A DNA stretch of 64,000 bases. Source: Rhodoplanes sp. Z2-YC6860 (lineage in GTDB: Bacteria > Pseudomonadota > Alphaproteobacteria > Rhizobiales > Xanthobacteraceae). The translations under genes were made by a program, and so were the position numbers. Positions within the stretch are counted from its first letter, which is position 1. Every line of letters begins with the position of its first letter. The stretch is from assembly GCF_001579845.1 (NCBI RefSeq), contig NZ_CP007440.1:2112001-2176000 (forward strand), given 5' to 3'. The notes below the pieces were generated by a model. It saw nothing but the letters and a program-made list of their open reading frames with translations. It was not told the origin of the DNA and did not search any database. Below are positions 1 to 8,387 of this stretch, piece after piece.

Positions 1-55
1 GTGCGGCCTTGCGGGCCGCTCCAACCATCACGTTGAGCAGTGCGGAATGAGGCAT

Positions 56-622
56 TTACTCGGCCCGCCGCACGTAAGTGACTTCGTCGGTCGAGACGAC
101 GATCTTCTCGCCGGCTTCGATGAAGGGCGGCACCTGGATGCGCAGTCCGTTTTCCAGCGTTGCCGACTTGTAGGACGACGAGGCGGTCTGGCCCTTGATG
201 TGCGGATCAGCCTCGGCGATCTCGAGCACCACGGTCTCGGGCAGCTTGATGCCGATCGGCCGGTCCTGATGCAGCTGCACCTGCACGTTCATGCCGTCCT
301 GCAGGAAGCTCGAGCGCTCGCCGACGAAATCCTCGGCGAGCTCGATCTGGTCATATGTTGCGGTGTCCATGAATACGAGCTGGTCGCCCTGCTTGTAGAG
401 AAACTGAAACTGCCGGCGCTCGACTTCGGTTTCCTCGACACGGTCGGTGCCGCCGAAACGCTGGTTGAGCTTGCGGCCGTCGAGAATGTTCTTCAACTCG
501 ACCTGGTTGTAGGCCGGTCCCTTGCCGGGTTTCACCGCGACGGTCTTGACGGCGGCCCAGAGCGAGCCGTCGTGCTCCAGCACCATGCCGGGCCGGATTT
601 CGCTGCCGCTGATCTTGGCCAT
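56..622 (-). CDS. efp: Elongation factor P
   Basis: This 188-residue protein has the full length and three beta-barrel layout of EF-P, which enters the ribosomal E site and relieves stalling at polyproline stretches. The N-terminal KOW-like domain carries the loop PGKG, and Lys34 is the position that EpmA beta-lysylates in the lysine-type EF-Ps. The remainder (about residues 65-188) is the pair of OB domains, ending in the conserved run [17 protein letters not shown]. The start ATG gives the standard [13 protein letters not shown] terminus. It follows the Sel1-repeat gene on the same strand with a gap of about 65 bases. The modification gene epmA is not in view; it could lie beyond the left edge. 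Identification is very secure. Confidence 0.97.
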   Translation of the reverse strand: MAKISGSEIRPGMVLEHDGSLWAAVKTVAVKPGKGPAYNQVELKNILDGRKLNQRFGGTDRVEETEVERRQFQFLYKQGDQLVFMDTATYDQIELAEDFVGERSSFLQDGMNVQVQLHQDRPIGIKLPETVVLEIAEADPHIKGQTASSSYKSATLENGLRIQVPPFIEAGEKIVVSTDEVTYVRRAE

Positions 623-687
623 GAACTGTCCGCCGCCGCCTTATTTCGTTCGCCAGCGGTGCAGATGCCCCGACCCGGCGAGCGCCG

Positions 688-1767
688 TCAAGGCTTTGCC
701 TGAGCCGGCGGCGTCAGTGTCTGGGCCTGGGTCGGCTGTTGCGCCGTTGGCTGGGTCTGATCGAACGGGGTCGGCCCGCGAACCTGCATCAGGGCGATCC
801 AGGGCTTGGCCTTCTCCTCGGCCTTGGCCCGGTCTGCCGGGTTCATCTTGCGCACGAAGTCTTCGAGGTACTGGTCGTTGCTGCCGCCGGCGACGGCGAT
901 CATGTGCCATCGCGCGGCTTCCACCGGATCGGCCTTGATGCCGCGGCCCGACGCGTACATCAGCGCCAGCCGGCTCTGCGCCGGCGCGCTGTTTTTCTTG
1001 GCGGCCTTCAGCAGGAATTCGCCCGCGGCGCGCTCGTCCTGCTTCACGCCGGTGCCGTTGAACAGCGCGATGGCGTATTCGACCTCGGCGTCGGTGTAGC
1101 CCGCGCGGGCCGACGCCGCGAGCAGCCGCGTCGCCTCCTGCGCGTTCATCTTCACGCCGCGGCCTTCCCTGTAGAAGGTGGCGAGCGCGTATTGCGCCTG
1201 CGGGTTGCCGGCGTCGGCGGCGGTCTTCATCAACTCGGCCGCGCGTGTGAAATCCTGCGGCAAGAGCTGGCCTTCGAGATAGAGCAGGGCGAGGTCGTAA
1301 GCCGCGATGATATGGCCGAGCTTGGCGGCGTCGCCGAGGAGCTTCGCGCCCGCGGCGCGGTCAGTCGGACCGGCGCGCCCGCTGAGGCGGAACATCGCGA
1401 GCGCAAAGATCGCCTCGCGGTCGCCGCGCGCCGCGGCGAGCTTGTACCACTCGTTGGCCTTTTTATCGTCGTTGGGCACGCCGAGCCCGTCGGCATAGAG
1501 CTCACCGAGCAGCGTCATGGCCTTCGGGTCGTTCTTCTCGTCGACGCGTTTGGTGGCTTCGCGAAACGCTGTGAGATAGAGACCGCGCTGGAATGCGGCA
1601 TAGGCGACGTCGCCCTCGTCGGAACTGGCCGCCGGCGGGGCGGCAGAACTTGGCTGCGAAGGCTTGGGCTGCGGCGCGGGTTTCGGCTGTGCCAGCGCGG
1701 CCTGCGACAGCAGGGCCGCGGCGAGGGCTGCGGCTCCGATCCGCGAAGCGTTCCAGACGACGTTCAT
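688..1767 (-). CDS. Secreted Sel1-repeat (TPR-like) protein
   Basis: The 359-residue product begins with a Sec-type signal peptide (cleavage likely after ALA at residue 26), then a Pro/Ser/Ala-rich linker to about residue 50, then a run of roughly 36-residue Sel1 units up to about residue 310 with recurrent patterns such as AxxLYxxGxGV and AxxxLGxxA. The tail is rich in Gln, Thr and Pro. Sel1 proteins are usually periplasmic or envelope scaffolds for protein-protein contacts; no enzymatic motif is seen. Its ATG directly abuts the stop codon of the ThiE-like gene, so the two are almost certainly co-transcribed. The thiE-Sel1-efp order is, as I recall, common in Bradyrhizobium relatives. The exact role is unknown. 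Confidence 0.85.
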   Translation of the reverse strand: MNVVWNASRIGAAALAAALLSQAALAQPKPAPQPKPSQPSSAAPPAASSDEGDVAYAAFQRGLYLTAFREATKRVDEKNDPKAMTLLGELYADGLGVPNDDKKANEWYKLAAARGDREAIFALAMFRLSGRAGPTDRAAGAKLLGDAAKLGHIIAAYDLALLYLEGQLLPQDFTRAAELMKTAADAGNPQAQYALATFYREGRGVKMNAQEATRLLAASARAGYTDAEVEYAIALFNGTGVKQDERAAGEFLLKAAKKNSAPAQSRLALMYASGRGIKADPVEAARWHMIAVAGGSNDQYLEDFVRKMNPADRAKAEEKAKPWIALMQVRGPTPFDQTQPTAQQPTQAQTLTPPAQAKP

Positions 1768-2433
1768 TCAAACCTTCTCCGGCAGTGCGAGCTTCGCCCC
1801 CGCTTCCGCGACGACCGCCGCTGGACCGCGCGGATCGTCCCAGATGCTGCCGCCGATCGCAACGAAATCGGCCCCGGCTGCGGCGAGCGGTCCCACCTCG
1901 TCGAGCGTGGCCGCATAGGCCACACACGGCACCTCGAACAGGTCGGCCCACCACCCGACGCGTTCGAGGATCGCGCCAAATGACGGCCGGCTGCCGTCCG
2001 CCTCCAACTCGCCGAACATCACATAGTCGGCGCCGCGTTCGCCCGCGGCCATGGCGTCATCGCGGCTGTGCAGGCCGCCGCAGCCCGCGATCCGCGCGGG
2101 CTTGAGGCTGTCGACCGCGGTTGAGAATGCCGCGAGGCCGGTCAGATGTGCACCGTCGGCGCCCGAGCGGCCGGCGAGTTCGGCATGACCGTCGAGCACC
2201 AGCGCGGCGCCGGTCGGCTGCACGATCGCGGACAGCGCTTTCACCCGGTTGGTCAGTTCGCGCTCGCCTGCAGGCTCGAGTCTGAGCAGCACCGCCGCGA
2301 CGTCGGCCGCGCCGACCGCAACCTTCAGCGCCGCGGCAAAGCGCTCGGCCGCGCCCACCGGCGGCGTGACGAGATAAAGCCGCGGGGCAGGGCGCTCGTA
2401 TGTTGTCTTGGAATCTTTCGGCGTTCTGGCCAT
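1768..2433 (-). CDS. Divergent thiamine-phosphate synthase-like protein
   Basis: The 221-residue protein follows the ThiE TIM-barrel plan: LYLVTP at the start, a GADGAHLTG segment where ThiE has GADGVHLGQ, ARIAGCGGLHSRDDAMAAGERGADYV matching the 'GxSxHxxEEAxxA' strand, and a final GADFVAIGGSIWDD phosphate-cup segment. Several catalytic hallmarks are altered. The NDR motif that binds the pyrimidine pyrophosphate reads LDG, and the PTxTK loop is replaced by EADGSRP. It may therefore be a paralog with another role rather than the working synthase that joins HMP-PP and thiazole phosphate. It is translationally coupled to the Sel1 gene, with adjoining stop and start. The family is clear, the activity is not. 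Confidence 0.75.
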   Translation of the reverse strand: MARTPKDSKTTYERPAPRLYLVTPPVGAAERFAAALKVAVGAADVAAVLLRLEPAGERELTNRVKALSAIVQPTGAALVLDGHAELAGRSGADGAHLTGLAAFSTAVDSLKPARIAGCGGLHSRDDAMAAGERGADYVMFGELEADGSRPSFGAILERVGWWADLFEVPCVAYAATLDEVGPLAAAGADFVAIGGSIWDDPRGPAAVVAEAGAKLALPEKV

Positions 2434-2566
2434 GGGCGTCGGATTGCGATTGCAATGGGGCGGAAATGGGAATGGCAGCGTTCACAAAGAGAATATCGTG
2501 AAAACGCCGCAAGTGCATCCCGAGCCACAGACCGTCTTGAACGGACGGTAAGGCGGCAACATGCTC

Positions 2567-3196
2567 TCAGGGACAGGTTACGAAAATCTTGTTGGCGAAC
2601 ACCTCGCCATAGGTCTTGGAGAGCGCATCGGGGTTGTTGTCGAGCTCGCCCATCTGTTGCTGCTCGCGGCTTGTTGGCTGACGCGGAAACTCCTGCTTGA
2701 GCCGACACTCCGGCGCGCCTTCTAGCGAAGCAGGCTTGTCCTTTGCGAACTCGAAATCGACGAAGATCGTGGGGTCGTAAACCTCGATCTCCATCGATTT
2801 GGCTGCGGTCGGCGTTTTGAGCGGCAAGGTGAAATGCAGCGTCAGCGTCGAAGCGATGTACTCCAGCCAATAGTCGACAGGGCCCGAAAAGGCGGCCTTC
2901 CTGCCGTCGGCCTTGGCGTAGGTGAAATAGTCGTAGGTCTTGAGCGACTTCATGTTGAGCTGAGCCAGACTCGTCAGCTCATTGCGGGTGTATTCGCCCT
3001 TCTTCGCATGAGCGATGCCTTGAAGCGCAAAGGCCGAATACATGTCGTCGAACGTCCAGACATGGCGGATCGCGGTCATCATCCCTTTGGACGCGTAAAC
3101 AACCTCGCTGTGAAACGTCACCCAAACATGGGGATGCGCAGATGCCGGCGTTGCCGCGAGGACAGCCAGCAGCGTCGAGAGAATACGAAGAAGCAT
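2567..3196 (-). CDS. DUF1007 family periplasmic protein
   Basis: The protein is about 209 residues from the ATG chosen here (MLLRILSTLLAV), which gives a clean Sec signal peptide ending ATPASA and a mature N terminus HPHVWVTF. The HPHVW motif is diagnostic of DUF1007, a family usually encoded beside NicO/RcnA-type nickel-cobalt permeases. An upstream ATG nine codons earlier is in frame but spoils the signal peptide. Conserved features include WTFDDMYSAFALQG and the late segment VYDPTIFVDFEF. No NicO permease gene is in this window, so the protein is an orphan here. It lies between the ThiE-like gene and a divergent small secreted protein. A role in metal handling is inferred only from family context. 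Confidence 0.8.
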   Translation of the reverse strand: MLLRILSTLLAVLAATPASAHPHVWVTFHSEVVYASKGMMTAIRHVWTFDDMYSAFALQGIAHAKKGEYTRNELTSLAQLNMKSLKTYDYFTYAKADGRKAAFSGPVDYWLEYIASTLTLHFTLPLKTPTAAKSMEIEVYDPTIFVDFEFAKDKPASLEGAPECRLKQEFPRQPTSREQQQMGELDNNPDALSKTYGEVFANKIFVTCP

Positions 3197-3517
3197 GAGA
3201 TGCGGCCCACAACCCGGACCCAACCTACTACGGAGAAACGGGCCAAATCTTGGCGCGAGAGAGCATGCTTACTGCTGGGGTTTTCGATTGCGCTTGCGGA
3301 GAGGGCGTACGGGCGCAAGTGCGTTTACGCACATCTCCGGCGCGCCGAACGGAAAGCGCGCATATACCCCTATTTTTGCAAGAGGGTTGGGAAGCAAACC
3401 ACCGATGCGGAGGCCGCATTACTCCACCACCAAGTGATCCCCACTTGTCCGTTCCGGCCTCGACGCCGCGGCCACCAAGGCGCGGGGCGCAGAGCCGACA
3501 AAACGACGGAGACCACC
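3197..3517. other. Divergent intergenic region with a palindrome
   Basis: This 321-base gap separates two divergent genes and should hold both promoters. No credible coding sequence is seen. The clearest structure is a perfect inverted repeat at 3319-3332 (GTGCGT, two-base centre, ACGCAC), which could be a dimeric regulator site. Another point is an AT-rich patch near 3361-3380 in otherwise GC-rich DNA. I could not fix a confident -35/-10 pair. Confidence 0.4.
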
Positions 3518-3787
3518 ATGATCAATATCCAAACGGCCGGTGTGGCGCTGGCCTTGTCACTTGCCGTTGCGGCTATCGCGACACCGGCTCTGGCAAAGAG
3601 CGCTCATCACGGCTTCGCGGCGCGGGCACAAGCGATCGAAGTCCTGGACGAAGGGGTGTCGTTCGACCGCGCCAAGGCGCTGCGCGAATGCAACGGTCGC
3701 ATCGCAGGGTTCAAGGGCTTCAACCAGCAGGCCACGCCAAGAGGTGTCTATCGGGCCTGCATGGAAGAGCACGGCGAGCCGGAATAA
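3518..3787 (+). CDS. Small secreted hypothetical protein
   Basis: This 89-residue product starts at an ATG preceded by GGAG at 3508-3511. It has a Sec signal peptide (MINIQTAGVALALSLAVAAIATPALA) and a short mature part containing ECNGRIAGFKGFNQQATPRGVYRACMEEHG. The pair of cysteines about 35 residues apart could form a disulfide. The pattern 'R..EC...A.G..FN....G..YR.CM...G' is typical of a class of short rhizobial exported proteins of unknown function. It stands alone between the DUF1007 gene (divergent) and the TctC gene (convergent). No function can be assigned. Confidence 0.65.
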   Translation: MINIQTAGVALALSLAVAAIATPALAKSAHHGFAARAQAIEVLDEGVSFDRAKALRECNGRIAGFKGFNQQATPRGVYRACMEEHGEPE

Positions 3788-3826
3788 GGCTCATGGGGCG
3801 CACCTGCTTGTGCGCGAAGCCTGGAG

Positions 3827-4810
3827 CTACTGAGAGCCCTCGAGTCCAAGCTTCCGCACGAGCGTGCCCCACTTCTCACCTTCGGCCTTGATGTAGGCTA
3901 TTTGGCTTTCCACCGGCGCGATATCGAGTGGGATCAGGCCGACGTCGGCAACCTTCTTGCGGATGTCGGGCGTCTCCATGATCCGCTTCATTTCGCTGTG
4001 AAGCTTCGCCACCACGTCGGGCGGCGTGCCGGCCGGCGCGAGCAGCACGTGCCACGACACGGTTTCGAAGTCGGGCACACCAACGGCTTCGCCGAACGGC
4101 GGCAGGTCGGGCACGGTCGGCAGCCGCGTCGATGACGTCACCGCGAGCGCGCGGAGCTTGCCGTCATGGATGAGCGGCAGCGACGCGCCGGCTTCGGCAA
4201 ATGCCATGGCGATGTGGCCCGCCGCGACGTCTGCGATGGATTGTGGGCTGTTGCGATAAGGCACATGCGCGAGGTCGAGGCCGAAGCGCTGCTTCATGTA
4301 TTCGGCCGACAGATGCGGCGCGCCACCGACGCCCGACGATGAATAACTGAGCTGGCCCGGTCTTTCCTTGACGTATTGAATGAGCTCCGGGACCGAATGG
4401 ATCGGCAGCTTCGGATCGACGATCAGGATGAACTGCGATTTCACGTAGAGCGCGATCGGGATGAAATCCTTCTGCGCGTCGTAAGGCGGGCTCTTCAGCA
4501 GGGTCGGCCGGATTGCCATCACGGCGCTGGTGGCAACGGTCAGCGTGTAACCGTCCGCGGGCGCAGCCTTCAGCGCGGCGATACCGGCAAGGCCTGCGCT
4601 GCCCGGCTTGTTCTCGACCACAACCGGCTTGCCAAAGTGCTGCGACAGTTGCTCGGCATAGAGTCGCACCACGACATCGAGCCCGGTGCCGGCCGCGAGC
4701 AGCGGCATGATGGTGATGGTCTTGCTCGGGTAGGTCTCGGCAGTGGCCGGAGCCTTGAATGCGACCAGAGCCAACGCAAGCGGCAGCAGCCGCTTCAACA
4801 GACTTCGCAT
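3827..4810 (-). CDS. Bug/TctC-family tripartite tricarboxylate transporter binding protein
   Basis: The 327-residue protein has a signal peptide of about 24 residues (ending APATA) and the standard TctC mature start YPSKTITIMPL. Further family marks are GTGLDVVVRLYAEQLSQHFGKPVVVENKPGSAG, where the loop binds the carboxylate ligand, then GVGGAPHLSAEYMKQRFGLDLAHVPYRNSPQSIADVAAGHIAMAF and the C-terminal WGTLVRKLGL. These periplasmic proteins normally feed TctA/TctB membrane proteins, but no tctA or tctB is present anywhere in the window. Many Hyphomicrobiales encode dozens of such orphan receptors. The ligand, likely a di- or tricarboxylate or another small acid, cannot be told from sequence. 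Confidence 0.93.
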   Translation of the reverse strand: MRSLLKRLLPLALALVAFKAPATAETYPSKTITIMPLLAAGTGLDVVVRLYAEQLSQHFGKPVVVENKPGSAGLAGIAALKAAPADGYTLTVATSAVMAIRPTLLKSPPYDAQKDFIPIALYVKSQFILIVDPKLPIHSVPELIQYVKERPGQLSYSSSGVGGAPHLSAEYMKQRFGLDLAHVPYRNSPQSIADVAAGHIAMAFAEAGASLPLIHDGKLRALAVTSSTRLPTVPDLPPFGEAVGVPDFETVSWHVLLAPAGTPPDVVAKLHSEMKRIMETPDIRKKVADVGLIPLDIAPVESQIAYIKAEGEKWGTLVRKLGLEGSQ

Positions 4811-4908
4811 AAGAAAATCCCCGGCATGAGGACACGCCGGGGAAGGGTAGGTTCAGCCGGTCAGGCCTGCAAGGCGGCCGTCAGGCCGCATCTTGTGAAA
4901 GCGTCGAA

Positions 4909-5928
4909 CTACGCCGCCTTCTTCTCCAGATCCTGCTTCCACTGGCCCTTGGAGGCGAGGCCGTTCATGGCGGCGCGATGCGCGAACACACGCTGCGCGG
5001 CCGCGACGTTCTCGCTCTTGCCCGACCACGCCTTCTGCGGCGCGTGCTGCAGCGCGCGGCCATAGGAGAAGGTGAGTTGCCAGGGCAGGCCGCCGATCTT
5101 GTTCATGGTATCGAGATGTGCGGTCGCCTCCTCGTCGGACTGGCCGCCCGACAGGAACGCGATGCCCGGCACCGCACCCGGCACGCAGTTCTTCAGCATG
5201 CGGACTGTCTTCTCCGCGACCTCGTCGACGCCGGCGCGCTTGCCGTTCTTCTTGCCCGAGATCGCCATGTTCGGCTTCAGCACGATGCCTTCGAGCGGGA
5301 CGCGCTGATGGAACAGCTCTTCGAACTGGGCTTTGAGCACCGCCGTGGTAACTTCGTAACAGCGGTCGATGTCATGATCGCCGTCCATCAGCACCTCGGG
5401 CTCGACGATCGGCACGATCTGGGCGGCCTGGCATAGCGCGGCATAGCGGGCCAGCGCGTGGGTGTTGGTGCGGATCGCCGCAGCGGTCGGGATGCCCTGA
5501 GCGATGTCGATCACGGCGCGCCACTTCGCAAAGCGCGCACCCTGCTCGTAGTATTTCTTCAGCCGCTCGGCGAGCTTGTCGAGGCCGACCGTGATGGTCT
5601 CGCCCGGACAGCCGGGCAGCGGCTGGACGCCCTCGTCGACCTTGATGCCGGGAATCGAGCCGGCCTTCTTGATGATGTCGACCAGCGGCGTGCCGTCTTT
5701 CGCCTTCTGCCAGATGGTCTCGTCGTAGAGGATGACGCCGGAGATGTTCTTCATGCCTTCCGAGCGGAACAGCATCTCGCGATAGTCGCGCCGGTTGTCC
5801 TCGGTCGACTCCACATTGATGGCGTCGAACCGCTTCTTGATGGTGCCTGTGGACTCGTCGGCGGCCAGAATGCCCCTGCCGGACGCGACCATGGCCTCCG
5901 CGACTTTGTTGAGGTCTGCGAGATTCAT
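4909..5928 (-). CDS. fba: Fructose-bisphosphate aldolase class I
   Basis: The 339-residue enzyme cleaves fructose 1,6-bisphosphate to glyceraldehyde 3-phosphate and dihydroxyacetone phosphate in glycolysis and runs in reverse in gluconeogenesis and the Calvin cycle. It is the metal-independent Schiff-base type: the active-site signature LEGIVLKPN is present with the imine lysine at about residue 218, and the N-terminal GRGILAADESTGTIKKRF block is typical of the animal-like class I family. The length matches the family. It is the last gene of the minus-strand set tkt-gap-pgk-fba, 82 bases after pgk. The TctC gene follows after about 100 bases and is probably a separate unit. Confidence 0.97.
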   Translation of the reverse strand: MNLADLNKVAEAMVASGRGILAADESTGTIKKRFDAINVESTEDNRRDYREMLFRSEGMKNISGVILYDETIWQKAKDGTPLVDIIKKAGSIPGIKVDEGVQPLPGCPGETITVGLDKLAERLKKYYEQGARFAKWRAVIDIAQGIPTAAAIRTNTHALARYAALCQAAQIVPIVEPEVLMDGDHDIDRCYEVTTAVLKAQFEELFHQRVPLEGIVLKPNMAISGKKNGKRAGVDEVAEKTVRMLKNCVPGAVPGIAFLSGGQSDEEATAHLDTMNKIGGLPWQLTFSYGRALQHAPQKAWSGKSENVAAAQRVFAHRAAMNGLASKGQWKQDLEKKAA

Positions 5929-6010
5929 CGCGTGCTCCCTGATGCCTGTGGGTGATGACCCGAGAACGATTTTCGGCGCGCGAGGTTGCGCCGCAATGTC
6001 ATTGTCGGAA

Positions 6011-7204
6011 CTATTTTTGCCTCAACACCTCGACGCCGGGCAAGGCCTTGCCTTCCATCCACTCCAGGAAAGCGCCGCCGGCGGTGGAAACATAGGTAAA
6101 TTGGTTAGCGACGCCTGCGGCATTCAGCGCCGCCACAGTGTCGCCACCGCCTGCCACGGATATGAGCTTGCCGGCCTTGGTGCGCGCCGCCGCATACCGC
6201 GCCAGCGCCATGGTGGCCTTGTCGAACGGCTGCACTTCGAAGGCGCCGACCGGGCCGTTCCACACCAGAGTAGCGGCGTCGTCCAGCGCGCCCTTGATGC
6301 GGTCGACCGACTGGTCGCCGATGTCGAGCATCATGCCGTCGGCCGGAATGGCGTCGACGCCATAGAGGTGCGACGGCGCATTGGCGGCGAAATGGAACGC
6401 CACCACGGCGTCGACCGGCAGGATGATGGCGCAGCCTGCGCCGTCGGCCTTGTCCAGGATGCGGCGGGCGGTGTCGGCGAGGTCCTTCTCGACCAGCGAT
6501 TTGCCGACGTTGACGCCCTGGGCGTGCAGGAAGGTGTTGGCCATGGCTCCGCCGATCACCAGGCCCTGGACCTTGGCGATCAGGTTTTCGAGCAGATCGA
6601 GCTTGGTCGAGACCTTGGCGCCGCCGACGATCGCAACCACCGGCCGCCTCGGCGCGCCCAGCGCCTTGTCGAGCGCCTCGAGTTCGGCCTGCATAGTGCG
6701 GCCCGCATAGGCCGGAAGCTTGTGGCCGAGCCCTTCGGTCGAGGCATGGGCGCGATGCGCCGCGGAAAACGCGTCGTTGACCCAGAGATCGCCGAGCTTG
6801 GCGAGTTCGGCAACGAACGCCGGGTCGTTCTTTTCCTCGCCTTTGTGGAAGCGGGTGTTCTCCAGGCAAAGGATATCGCCGGGCTTCATCGCCGCGACCG
6901 CCGCGGCGGCTTTCTCGCCGATGCAATCCTCGGCAAACGCGACGTGCCGCTTCACGATATGCGCGACTGCTGCCGCAACGGGCTTCAGCGACTCCTTCGG
7001 GTCCGGGCCTTTCGGCCGCCCGAAATGGGCGAGGATGATCACCTTGCCGCCCTTGTCGGCAAGTTCCGTGATGGTCGGCGCGACGCGCTCGATGCGCGTC
7101 GCGTCGGTGATATGACCGTTCTCCATCGGGACGTTGAGGTCGACGCGCAACAGAACGCGTTTGCCCCTGACGTCAGCCTGATCGAGCGTGCGAAACGAGC
7201 TCAT
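6011..7204 (-). CDS. pgk: Phosphoglycerate kinase
   Basis: The 397-residue enzyme interconverts 1,3-bisphosphoglycerate plus ADP with 3-phosphoglycerate plus ATP. The N domain carries the substrate-binding stretch [12 protein letters not shown] and the motif [12 protein letters not shown]. The C domain has the nucleotide-binding [16 protein letters not shown] and the hinge/phosphate loop GGGDTVAAL near the end. Length and motif order are fully standard. The start ATG lies about 21 bases from the gap stop codon, consistent with one gap-pgk transcript. It is certain to be the central-metabolism enzyme. Confidence 0.98.
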   Translation of the reverse strand: MSSFRTLDQADVRGKRVLLRVDLNVPMENGHITDATRIERVAPTITELADKGGKVIILAHFGRPKGPDPKESLKPVAAAVAHIVKRHVAFAEDCIGEKAAAAVAAMKPGDILCLENTRFHKGEEKNDPAFVAELAKLGDLWVNDAFSAAHRAHASTEGLGHKLPAYAGRTMQAELEALDKALGAPRRPVVAIVGGAKVSTKLDLLENLIAKVQGLVIGGAMANTFLHAQGVNVGKSLVEKDLADTARRILDKADGAGCAIILPVDAVVAFHFAANAPSHLYGVDAIPADGMMLDIGDQSVDRIKGALDDAATLVWNGPVGAFEVQPFDKATMALARYAAARTKAGKLISVAGGGDTVAALNAAGVANQFTYVSTAGGAFLEWMEGKALPGVEVLRQK

Positions 7205-7225
7205 GACCGCGCCTTCCGGTGCGGA

Positions 7226-8233
7226 TCAGATCAGCTTGCCCATCGCCACGGCCGTATCGGCCATGCGGTTGGAGAAGCCCCACTCGTTGTCATACCAGGA
7301 CATGACGCGCACCAGAGTGCCGTCCATGACCTTGGTCTGGTCCATGTGGAAGATCGAGCTGTGCGGATCGTGGTTGAAGTCACCCGAGACGTTCGGATCG
7401 TTGGTGTAACCGAGGACGCCCTTGAGCTGCTGCTCGGCGGCGCGCTTCATCGCGCCGTTGATCTCGTCCTTGGTGGTGGCCTTCTTGGCCACGAACTTGA
7501 AGTCGATGACCGAGACGTTCGGCGTCGGCACGCGGATCGAGACGCCGTCGAGCTTGCCGTTGAGTTCCGGCAGCACGAGGCCCACCGCCTTCGCGGCGCC
7601 CGTCGAGGTCGGGATCATGTTCAGCGCCGCGGCGCGGGCGCGGTAGAGATCCTTGTGCATGGTGTCGAGCGTCGGCTGGTCACCCGTGTACGAGTGGATC
7701 GTCGTCATGAAGCCCTTGTCGATGCCGACCGCATCGTTGAGCACCTTGGCGACCGGGGCGAGGCAGTTGGTGGTGCAGGAGGCGTTGGAGACGATCTTGT
7801 GATCTTTCGTCAGCTTGTCGTGGTTGACGCCGAACACGACGGTCAGGTCGGCGCCGTCGGCCGGCGCCGAGACCAGCACGCGCTTGGCGCCCGCGGTCAG
7901 ATGGGCCGAAGCCTTGTCCTTGGCGGTGAAGATGCCGGTGCACTCCAGCGCGATGTCGACGCCGAGATCCTTCCAGGGAAGCTTCGAGGGGTCGCGCTCA
8001 GCCGTCACCTTGATGGCGCCGTTGCCGACGCTGATGGTGTCGCCCTTGACGGTGACCTGACCCGGGAAGCGGCCGTGCACGCTGTCGTAGCGGAGCAGGT
8101 GGGCATTGGTCTCGACCGGGCCGAGGTCGTTGATGCCGACAACCTCGATATCGTGGCGGCCTGCTTCGGCGATGGCGCGCAGCACGTTGCGGCCGATCCG
8201 GCCAAATCCATTGATCGCTACCCGGACAGTCAT
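7226..8233 (-). CDS. gap: Glyceraldehyde-3-phosphate dehydrogenase, type I
   Basis: The 335-residue enzyme oxidises glyceraldehyde 3-phosphate to 1,3-bisphosphoglycerate. The start used here gives [20 protein letters not shown], the canonical NAD(P)-binding Rossmann start; the frame stays open 13 codons upstream, but that part shows no homology. The catalytic cysteine sits in [13 protein letters not shown], and the phosphate-binding THSYTGDQ region and [15 protein letters not shown] terminus are intact. Cofactor preference cannot be settled by eye: INDLGPVE where many NAD enzymes have a 'ND' context leaves both possible. It is encoded between tkt and pgk. Confidence 0.97.
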   Translation of the reverse strand: MTVRVAINGFGRIGRNVLRAIAEAGRHDIEVVGINDLGPVETNAHLLRYDSVHGRFPGQVTVKGDTISVGNGAIKVTAERDPSKLPWKDLGVDIALECTGIFTAKDKASAHLTAGAKRVLVSAPADGADLTVVFGVNHDKLTKDHKIVSNASCTTNCLAPVAKVLNDAVGIDKGFMTTIHSYTGDQPTLDTMHKDLYRARAAALNMIPTSTGAAKAVGLVLPELNGKLDGVSIRVPTPNVSVIDFKFVAKKATTKDEINGAMKRAAEQQLKGVLGYTNDPNVSGDFNHDPHSSIFHMDQTKVMDGTLVRVMSWYDNEWGFSNRMADTAVAMGKLI

Positions 8234-8387
8234 GTTCGCTCCCGCTTGTAGATGGTCACGCCCGAAGGGCATTCGCAGCCTTACAGATAGGACGCGAACG
8301 GCCGGGACTTAACCCCTCAGACGGCGCTTTCGCGCTTTTCGGGCCCGGCCGTGACGAAGAAAAGAACCTAGGCTGGGTGGGTTGTTA

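Noticed and set aside
1-55. GC-rich inverted repeat GCGGCC/GGCCGC (3-8 and 14-19) as an efp terminator
   Set aside because: The stem is short, no T tract is visible and the context beyond the left edge is missing.
5795-8251. 818-codon open frame on the plus strand across fba, pgk and gap
   Set aside because: It is exactly antisense to three certain genes. Its protein is rich in His, Arg, Asp and Val with no family pattern, as expected from high-GC mirror frames.
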